DNA from: Acidobacteriota bacterium
Lineage (GTDB): Bacteria; Acidobacteriota; Terriglobia; Terriglobales; Acidobacteriaceae
Assembly: GCA_021778875.1 (NCBI GenBank)
Contig: JAJYBT010000251.1
Location: forward strand, 1-5,505
DNA: 5,505 nucleotides
Reading direction: 5' to 3'
Shown here piece after piece: positions 1 to 5,505 of the stretch. The number at the start of each line of letters is the position of its first letter. The stretch's first letter is position 1. Made by a program: the position numbers and the translations under genes. A model generated the notes under the pieces. That model was not told the origin of the DNA. It saw only the letters and a program-made list of their open reading frames with translations, and did no database searches.

Positions 1-984
1 CATGAGGATCTTGAAGGTGGACCCCGGTGCAAGCTGCGCCTGGATGGCCTTGTTCATCAGCGGATGCGACGGGTCGGCCAGGAGCTTGTTCCAGTCGGAG
101 CGGCCGATACGCACGGCGAATGCGTTGGGGTCAAAGCTGGGCCGCGAAACCATGGCCAGAATTTCGCCATTGCGCGGGTCCATGGCCACGATGGCGCCGT
201 CGCGGTCGCCCATGGCGAGCTCCGCGGCGCGCTGCAGGTCGTTGTCGATGGTCAGGCGCAGGTCCTGGCCGGGAATCGCGTGCTGGGTGCGCAGGTAGCC
301 CACCTCGCGCCCGCGGCTGTCCACAATCACATCGCGGGAGCCGTCCTGGCCGCGCAGCAACTGGTCGTAGGTCTCCTCCACGCCGGCCTTGCCCACCACG
401 TCACCGGGTTCGTAGGCCGCATAGCGCGGATTGTTGAGCATCTCCTCGCTCACCTCGCCCACATAGCCGATCAGGTGCGCCGCATACCCGTCGCGGGGAT
501 AGAGCCTGCGCTCCTCGTCGATGGTTTCCAGCTCGGGCAGCTCGTTGCGGTGCGCCTCGATAAACGCCTGCTCGTCGGCGGTCACATCCTGCTTGATGGG
601 GATGGGCTGATAGCCCGGCGCGGTGCGATAACGGTGCAGGGTCGCGCGCAACTGGTCCAGGTCAAGATGCAGCCCGCGGGCGATCAGAGGCAAGTCGGCA
701 TCCACGCTATGGCTCTGCTCGCGCACCAGAAAGCAGGAGATGGAGGGGTAATTGTCCACGATCAGCCGGTTCTCGCGGTCGAAGAGTTTGCCGCGCCCGG
801 CCAGTATGGGCACCTTGCGAATGCGGTTCTGCTCGGCCAGCACGCGGAAGTTGTCAGCGCCCAGCACCTGAAGCCGCCACAGTCCCGCAGCCAGCGCCAG
901 CATCATCAGCAGGATGCCGTATTGCACCGCCGTCAGCTTGACGCTGGAGAGCTTTTCGCCTCGTGTGACCTTGTCAAAAACCAT
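1..984 (-). CDS. mrdA: Penicillin-binding protein 2 (peptidoglycan D,D-transpeptidase), 5' part only
   Basis: Class B penicillin-binding protein that cross-links peptidoglycan during lateral wall growth, normally acting with the glycosyltransferase RodA and the MreBCD scaffold. The visible 328 residues hold a short cytoplasmic N-terminus, one membrane anchor (about 19-39, QYGILLMMLALAAGLWRL), the PBP-dimer/pedestal domain (about 55-235, with the hallmark AGRGKLFDREN at 62-72, YPRDGYAAHLIGYVGEV at 162-178 and GKAGVEETYD at 198-207), then the start of the transpeptidase domain (GAIVAMDPRNGEILAMVS, 263-280). The catalytic motif is APGSTFK, placing the nucleophile at Ser322 and the general base at Lys325. 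The SxN and KTG motifs lie beyond the window edge. The start is ATG 984-982. An in-frame TGA at 999-997 excludes a longer N-terminus. No strong Shine-Dalgarno is visible upstream. The gene follows mreD by 117 bp on the same strand and probably belongs to the mre transcript. It is cut by the window edge, not visibly broken. FtsI/PBP3 is the alternative, but the mre context favours PBP2. Confidence 0.95.
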   Translation of the reverse strand, partial: MVFDKVTRGEKLSSVKLTAVQYGILLMMLALAAGLWRLQVLGADNFRVLAEQNRIRKVPILAGRGKLFDRENRLIVDNYPSISCFLVREQSHSVDADLPLIARGLHLDLDQLRATLHRYRTAPGYQPIPIKQDVTADEQAFIEAHRNELPELETIDEERRLYPRDGYAAHLIGYVGEVSEEMLNNPRYAAYEPGDVVGKAGVEETYDQLLRGQDGSRDVIVDSRGREVGYLRTQHAIPGQDLRLTIDNDLQRAAELAMGDRDGAIVAMDPRNGEILAMVSRPSFDPNAFAVRIGRSDWNKLLADPSHPLMNKAIQAQLAPGSTFKILM

Positions 985-1101
985 CTGCCTACATCTTCAG
1001 AATACCGCGTTATTGGATCAAAGCCTTGCCGCCTGCATGCCGGCCAGCCTGGTCAGGACCCAGCCCGGCCGGGACAAGGAAAAAGGGTAAAGCCCGCTGG
1101 C
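985..1101 (-). other. mreD-mrdA intergenic spacer with nested inverted repeats
   Basis: This 117-bp non-coding gap separates mreD from mrdA. Plus-strand GGCCAGC at 1042-1048 is matched by its reverse complement GCTGGCC at 1096-1102, touching the mreD stop codon. Between them lie two short palindromes, GGTCAGGACC (1051-1060) and CCCGGCCGGG (1064-1073). The stems are short and the outer loop is 47 nt. There is no convincing U-tract after a compact GC hairpin, so I do not call a terminator. No promoter with correctly spaced -35 and -10 boxes was found for mrdA. The spacer may simply be an intercistronic region of the operon transcript. Confidence 0.3.
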
Positions 1102-1629
1102 CTAGTCCTTGACCTTGAGCCGGTCCAGCAGGGGAAATGCCATCAGCGCAATCACCGAGTTGCCAAGCGCCTTGAGTAACTCGCCAATCCAGCTCCAGTC
1201 CAGGGTGAGCCCCAGCAGGATGCGATAGATGAATACAAAGATCGCGCTCGACATCAGCGAGAGCAGAAAGGTGAGCAGCAGCCGGATCGTGTAGTTCTCC
1301 ACATCGATGCGGACGCCAACCGACGCCGCCAGAAAGCCAACCACGGTCTTGGCGATGCCGTTGATGCCGATTGCGTGCTGTGTCAGAGCGTCTTCAAAGA
1401 TGCCCAGCGCGCCGCCCATCAGGGTTCCCTCAATGGGGCTTCGGCGGCTCAGGGCAAAGTAAACCGTGACGACCAGCGGCAGATCGAACCACACATGGTT
1501 GCCCAGCACGCGCGGCAGCCAAGCCTGCAGCACCAGCGCCACCAGCGGCACCAGCGCATAAGCGAGCACCGGGTAGCGGTGAACCTCCACGGCGCGACGG
1601 GTGTTTGCCGTCAGTACAGACATGCTCAC
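1102..1629 (-). CDS. mreD: Rod shape-determining protein MreD
   Basis: Small polytopic inner-membrane protein of the elongasome that works with MreC to connect cytoplasmic MreB filaments to the periplasmic wall-synthesis enzymes. The 175-residue product is close to the usual family length (about 160-180). Hydrophobic segments are visible at about 20-38, 46-60, 91-106, 115-138 and 150-168, with a shorter one near 68-80, consistent with the five or six helices of the family. The family-typical stretch MGGALGIFEDALTQHAIGINGIAK (71-94, split here as MGGALGIFED then ALTQHAIGINGIAK) is well kept. The start is GTG at 1629-1627, four bases after a GGAGGA Shine-Dalgarno. It overlaps the mreC TGA as GTGA, so translation is probably coupled to mreC. 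An ATG two codons later (1623-1621) is a possible alternative with longer spacing. The stop is TAG at 1104-1102. Confidence 0.93.
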   Translation of the reverse strand: MSMSVLTANTRRAVEVHRYPVLAYALVPLVALVLQAWLPRVLGNHVWFDLPLVVTVYFALSRRSPIEGTLMGGALGIFEDALTQHAIGINGIAKTVVGFLAASVGVRIDVENYTIRLLLTFLLSLMSSAIFVFIYRILLGLTLDWSWIGELLKALGNSVIALMAFPLLDRLKVKD

Positions 1630-2822
1630 GGATTCCTCCGCGGCACGCTCGTCTGCGGTTTTGCGGGTGTGGCGGCGGGCTGGCTCTCTCCTGCTGCGCC
1701 CGCCTGCGGGTCAGATTCGGTGCCCGGAGCGGCTCCCGGCGTAAAGCGGTCAGGATGCAGCGGCAGCGGCGTATGCGCCACCGGGGTTGGCGGAGTGCTG
1801 TCGTTGAGCGGCTGCTGGTCGGCGGGCAGGTTGGGCTCCATCAGCCCAGGCAGCCGTTCAGCCATGATCTCCGACGCCTTCTTCTGGGCATTCTCGGCCT
1901 CGGCTTCCGCACCCTTGAGTGTCTCGCTGGTGGCCATGTCCTGCTGCTGGTCGGGCGGGAAGCGCGCCTCAGTGGAGGTGATGACCAGAACCTCATCGAG
2001 CTGGTTCAGGTGCGCGGCCGGCTTGACCACTGCCTGGATGAAGGAATCGCGCTCCGGGTCGGGAATCACCTTCTCCACCACGCCCACGGGCAGCCCGCGC
2101 GGAAACACCTCGTCGCCGCCGGCGGTCAGCACCTTTTCTCCCGGCTTGATGCGATTGTCGGCCATGATGCCGACAATCTGCGGCTGGCCCGCGGAGTTGC
2201 CGCGCAGGATGCCGCGGGTGCGGGTCGTCTCCAGAATCACGCCCGCGCCGCTGGTCTGGTCGTTGATAAGCAGCACCTGCGCCGAGTGCGGAAACACCTC
2301 GCGCACTTTGCCCACGATGCCGTCCGGCGTGATGACCGCCATGTCGCGCCTCAGGCCCTCAGCCGCTCCCTTGTCGAGATAGAAGACGCGCGAATGCATG
2401 CTGCCGCTGGTCCCGATGACCTGTGCAGGTATCGTCTTGTAGATGTACTTCTCCTGGAAATTGACGAGGCCCTGCAGGCGCTGGCCCTGGCGCGCATCCT
2501 CCAGCAGCGCCGCCTGCTCCAGGCGCAGCCGGTCGATGGTCTTCTCCAGGTCCTGGTTCTGCTGGCGCACGTGGCGCAGGTCCACGTAGCTCTGCCACAG
2601 GCCGCCCACACCCTGGCTGGTGGCGTGTATCAGCCGCTCCGGCGGCGAAACCAGCGCATTGGCCCACAGCCGGATGAGCCGCACGCCCCCCGCATCGCGG
2701 CGGTCAAAACTCATGCGTCCGCTTTCGGTCCGATGCACCTGCATGGCCAGACCGAGGATTTGCGCCACCAGCAGAGCCAGCAGCACTACGAGATTCCGGT
2801 AGCGGACGAAGAATGTTTCCAT
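1626..2822 (-). CDS. mreC: Rod shape-determining protein MreC with long C-terminal tail
   Basis: Bitopic inner-membrane protein whose periplasmic part binds PBP2 and helps activate the elongation machinery. The 398 residues show a short cytoplasmic N-terminus (METFFVRYRN), one membrane helix (about 11-29), a periplasmic linker, a predicted coiled coil (about 77-118, DLRHVRQQNQDLEKTIDRLR onward) that mediates dimerisation in known MreC proteins, and the twin beta-barrel core (about 120-286). Recognisable core stretches are VFYLDKGAAEGLRRDMAVIT (146-165), VLLINDQTSGAGVIL (183-197) and GEKVLTAGGDEVFPRGLPVG (228-247). After the core, about 112 residues (287-398) are rich in Ala, Pro, Gln and Glu and look disordered. 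They make the protein longer than, for example, the roughly 367-residue E. coli MreC. The start is ATG 2822-2820, which keeps the normal MreC N-terminus. No Shine-Dalgarno precedes it, and an inverted repeat ends 9 nt upstream. The stop TGA (1628-1626) overlaps the mreD start. Confidence 0.95.
   Translation of the reverse strand: METFFVRYRNLVVLLALLVAQILGLAMQVHRTESGRMSFDRRDAGGVRLIRLWANALVSPPERLIHATSQGVGGLWQSYVDLRHVRQQNQDLEKTIDRLRLEQAALLEDARQGQRLQGLVNFQEKYIYKTIPAQVIGTSGSMHSRVFYLDKGAAEGLRRDMAVITPDGIVGKVREVFPHSAQVLLINDQTSGAGVILETTRTRGILRGNSAGQPQIVGIMADNRIKPGEKVLTAGGDEVFPRGLPVGVVEKVIPDPERDSFIQAVVKPAAHLNQLDEVLVITSTEARFPPDQQQDMATSETLKGAEAEAENAQKKASEIMAERLPGLMEPNLPADQQPLNDSTPPTPVAHTPLPLHPDRFTPGAAPGTESDPQAGAAGESQPAATPAKPQTSVPRRNP
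1634..1639 (-). promoter_or_regulatory. Shine-Dalgarno of mreD inside the 3' end of mreC
   Basis: The minus strand reads GGAGGA followed by ATCC and then GTG. This is the clearest ribosome binding site in the operon. It lies within the last mreC codons and has suitable spacing for the GTG start at 1629. The spacing is about 10 nt to the downstream ATG at 1623, so it favours GTG. Confidence 0.7.
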
Positions 2823-2945
2823 GACGATGAAGGTCAGGGATCAGGGATCAGGGATCAGTTGAACAGCTAACAGCGAACAGTTCAGCGCGGAAGCCGCCAC
2901 AGTTTGCTTACACCTGACCCCTGATCTCTGACCCCTGATCCCTGT
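2823..2945 (-). repeat. mreB-mreC spacer made of inverted heptanucleotide arrays (potential long hairpin)
   Basis: Plus-strand 2914-2944 is a tandem array of CTGACCC, CTGATCT, CTGACCC, CTGATCC and a partial CTG. Plus-strand 2832-2858 holds the same family in reverse orientation, about four units of GATCAGG. In the mreB-to-mreC transcript the two arrays can pair over 27 positions. By my hand alignment this gives two mismatches and two G-U pairs, with a 55-nt loop. The array nearest mreB begins one base past the mreB stop codon, and the other ends 9 nt before the mreC ATG. The structure therefore occupies nearly the whole intercistronic region. There is no U-tract, so it is not a canonical terminator. 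It could stabilise the mreB mRNA end, attenuate readthrough or restrict mreC initiation. It could equally be a passive dispersed repeat of the genome. Confidence 0.75.
2861..2881. repeat. Three tandem 7-bp units (GAACAGC family)
   Basis: The plus strand reads GAACAGC, TAACAGC, GAACAGT in direct succession. It lies in the loop between the two CTGATCC arrays and has the same period of seven but an unrelated unit sequence. It has no coding potential of its own. Short heptanucleotide tandem arrays of this kind are known as dispersed intergenic repeats in some bacteria, notably cyanobacteria. Here its origin and role are unknown. Confidence 0.65.
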
Positions 2946-4028
<1,083 letters not shown>

Positions 4029-4037
4029 TCATTCATC

Positions 4038-4043
4038 ATTGTA
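4038..4043 (-). promoter_or_regulatory. Possible -10 element for the mre operon
   Basis: The minus strand reads TACAAT, five of six matches to the sigma-70 -10 consensus, 27 bases upstream of the mreB ATG. It would give a leader of roughly 20 nt. No -35 hexamer at 16-18 bp is convincing because the upstream bases are almost pure G and C, and there is no extended -10 TG. It is a weak call resting on one hexamer in an otherwise GC-rich gap. Confidence 0.25.
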
Positions 4044-4189
4044 CGGCCAGCGGGCCGCAACCGCCCGCGGAGATGTTCTTCGCGCTCCGAACTTTTGCAG
4101 GCCGGTGCGGCAAGCCCCCGGTGCGATAAACTCATAGGGTTGCCCGCGGGCGCCGCAACCGGTGCACCGCACGGGCCTTGTATTCATTC

Positions 4190-4194
4190 GAGGA
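4190..4194 (+). promoter_or_regulatory. Shine-Dalgarno of the aldehyde dehydrogenase
   Basis: GAGGA is followed by CTCC and then ATG at 4199. The four-base spacing is acceptable and supports this ATG as the start. Confidence 0.65.
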
Positions 4195-4198
4195 CTCC

Positions 4199-5505
4199 AT
4201 GACTTATCCCACATACCACAATCTGATTGGCGGCGAATGGCTGCCGGCCAAGAGCGGCAAAACCATCCTGAACCTGAACCCGGCAGACCACGCGGACATC
4301 GTCGGCGCGTTTCCCTCCTCGCACGCAGAGGACGTAAACCTGGCCGTGGCGGCAGCGAAAAAGGCTTACGCCACATGGAGACTCGTTCCCGCGCCCAAGC
4401 GGGCTGAGGTGCTGATGCGCGCCGGACTCATCCTCCAGGAGCGCAAGGAGCAGTACGCCCGCGACATGACCCGCGAAATGGGCAAGGTTCTGGCGGAAAC
4501 CCGCGGCGACGTGCAGGAGGCCATCGACGAGGCGTTTTACGTGGCCGGCGAGGGCCGCCGCCTTTTCGGCGTAACCACGCCCAGCGAGTTGCAGAACAAG
4601 TTCGCCATGAGCGTGCGCATGCCCGTGGGCGTCGTGGGCCTGATCACGCCGTGGAACTTCCCCATGGCCATCCCAAGCTGGAAGCTGTTCCCGGCGCTGG
4701 TTTCCGGCAACACCTGCGTCATCAAGCCGGCTACGGACACGCCGCTTTCCACCTACAACCTGGTGCAGGCGCTCATCGATGCGGGCCTGCCGCCGGGCGT
4801 GGTCAACATTGTGAGCGGAAGCGGCGGCGCCACCGGCACGCCGCTCATCGAGCACCCCGACGTGCGCGCCATCAGCTTTACCGGCTCCAGCGAAGTGGGC
4901 TCGTTTGTCGGCCAGCGCGCCGCCGCCACCTTCAAGCCTGTTTCGCTTGAAATGGGCGGCAAGAACGCGCAGATTGTGATGAACGACGCCAACCTTGAGC
5001 TGGCCCTCGACGGCGCGCTCTGGGGCTCCTTTGGCACCACCGGCCAGCGCTGCACGGCCACCAGCCGCATCCTGCTGCAGAAGGGCATCGCCGCGGAGTT
5101 CACCGCGAAGTTTGTCGCGCGCGCCAAAGCGCTCAAGGTCGGCAGCGGTCTCGATGAGTCGGTCGAGGTGGGTCCGCAGGTGAATGCCGGGCAGATTGAA
5201 ACGTCGAAGAAGTATGTTGAGATCGCCCTGGCGGAAGGCGCCAAGTTACTTGCCGGCGGTCATCCGCTCACAGACGGCGACTACAGCAAAGGCACCTTCT
5301 TTGAGCCCACCGTGCTGGGCGGCGTCGCGCCCACCATGCGCATCGCGCGCGAAGAAGTCTTCGGGCCGGTCGTGAGCCTCATCGAGTTCGACACATTCGA
5401 GCAGGCCATTGAGATTGCCAACTCCATCGACTACGGCCTGTCCACGGCTCTCTACACCAAGGACGTGAACCGCGCCTTTGCTGCGATTCGCGATCTGGAG
5501 GCGGG
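4199..5505 (+). CDS. NAD(P)-dependent aldehyde dehydrogenase, 3' end missing
   Basis: Cytoplasmic enzyme of the ALDH superfamily that oxidises an aldehyde to a carboxylic acid with NAD+ or NADP+. The 435 complete codons cover about 90 percent of a typical 480-500 residue protein. Family landmarks in order are the N-terminal NLIGGEW (8-14), PWNFP with the oxyanion Asn153 (151-155), cofactor-binding Lys176 in IKPA, the Rossmann motif FTGSSEVG (227-234), general base Glu251 in SLEMGGKN (249-256), the nucleophile Cys285 in [12 protein letters not shown] (279-290) and EEVFGPVVS (385-393). All catalytic residues are present, so the enzyme should be active. The stretch [18 protein letters not shown] and the GTTGQRC form of the active site recall the bacterial branch related to alpha-ketoglutaric semialdehyde and aminoadipate semialdehyde dehydrogenases. 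The true substrate cannot be told from sequence alone. The start ATG at 4199 is preceded by GAGGA. The gene is divergent from mreB, with no evident functional link, and is cut by the right window edge. Confidence 0.93.
   Translation, partial: MTYPTYHNLIGGEWLPAKSGKTILNLNPADHADIVGAFPSSHAEDVNLAVAAAKKAYATWRLVPAPKRAEVLMRAGLILQERKEQYARDMTREMGKVLAETRGDVQEAIDEAFYVAGEGRRLFGVTTPSELQNKFAMSVRMPVGVVGLITPWNFPMAIPSWKLFPALVSGNTCVIKPATDTPLSTYNLVQALIDAGLPPGVVNIVSGSGGATGTPLIEHPDVRAISFTGSSEVGSFVGQRAAATFKPVSLEMGGKNAQIVMNDANLELALDGALWGSFGTTGQRCTATSRILLQKGIAAEFTAKFVARAKALKVGSGLDESVEVGPQVNAGQIETSKKYVEIALAEGAKLLAGGHPLTDGDYSKGTFFEPTVLGGVAPTMRIAREEVFGPVVSLIEFDTFEQAIEIANSIDYGLSTALYTKDVNRAFAAIRDLEA

Noticed and set aside
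995..1025. Promoter for mrdA (TTGATC with TATTCT on the minus strand)
   Set aside because: The two hexamers each match only four of six positions and are 11 bp apart, too close for a sigma-70 promoter.
64..1179. Long open frame on the plus strand opposite mrdA and the end of mreD
   Set aside because: It is antisense to a clear PBP2 coding sequence, its translation is low in recognisable motifs and rich in His, Gln, Arg and Ala, and it crosses a gene boundary. This is a typical shadow frame of GC-rich DNA.
1605..2870. 421-codon open frame on the plus strand opposite mreC
   Set aside because: It mirrors mreC over its whole length, shows His/Leu/Arg/Gln bias and no family motif, and has no Shine-Dalgarno. 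MreC on the other strand is unambiguous.
2823..2945. Rho-independent terminator between mreB and mreC
   Set aside because: The stem is long, but there is no run of U after either arm on the minus strand, and the genes on both sides form a conserved co-transcribed set.
2823..2945. CRISPR array
   Set aside because: The units are 7 bp and directly tandem, without spacers of 25-40 bp, so the geometry does not fit.
4029..4376. 115-codon minus-strand frame spanning the divergent intergenic region
   Set aside because: It runs through the dehydrogenase start and the likely mre promoter, is Arg/Pro/Cys rich and has no recognisable domain or ribosome binding site.
4184..4855. 223-codon open frame on the minus strand opposite the aldehyde dehydrogenase
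   Set aside because: It is antisense to a dehydrogenase with all catalytic motifs intact, and its composition (His, Gly, Arg rich) is that of a shadow frame.

Overview
The window is GC-rich chromosomal DNA carrying a classic cell-elongation (rod-shape) cluster on the minus strand, and the first nine tenths of a divergently transcribed aldehyde dehydrogenase on the plus strand. The predicted proteins, the gene order mreB-mreC-mreD-mrdA and the heptanucleotide-rich intergenic DNA together resemble Acidobacteriota (Terriglobia-like soil bacteria). This is a judgement from memory of such sequences, not a search result, and a different GC-rich Gram-negative phylum cannot be excluded.

Layout, reading the minus-strand operon 5' to 3' (right to left in coordinates): mreB (4010-2946), a 123-bp spacer filled with 7-bp repeats (2945-2823), mreC (2822-1626), mreD overlapping mreC by 4 nt (1629-1102), a 117-bp spacer, then mrdA encoding PBP2 (984 to beyond position 1). 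Only the first 328 codons of mrdA are present, ending just after the catalytic SxxK motif. On the plus strand, after a 188-bp divergent intergenic region, an NAD(P)-dependent aldehyde dehydrogenase runs from 4199 off the right edge.

Functionally, MreB forms the actin-like filament under the inner membrane, MreC and MreD link it to the periplasmic synthesis machinery, and PBP2 is the transpeptidase of that machinery. In many genomes rodA (the glycosyltransferase partner) follows mrdA, which would lie beyond the left edge. The dehydrogenase looks like an unrelated metabolic neighbour.

The core genes are ordinary. The most notable non-coding structure is the mreB-mreC spacer. It holds two inverted arrays of a CTGATCC/CTGACCC heptamer that can pair into a 27-position stem between the mreB stop and the mreC start, with a second, unrelated 7-bp tandem repeat in its loop. 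Secondary points are an apparently long disordered C-terminal tail on MreC, a basic/serine-rich N-terminal extension on MreB, and the absence of clear Shine-Dalgarno sequences at mreB and mreC. I found no RNA genes, CRISPR arrays, mobile elements or undescribed multi-gene system.
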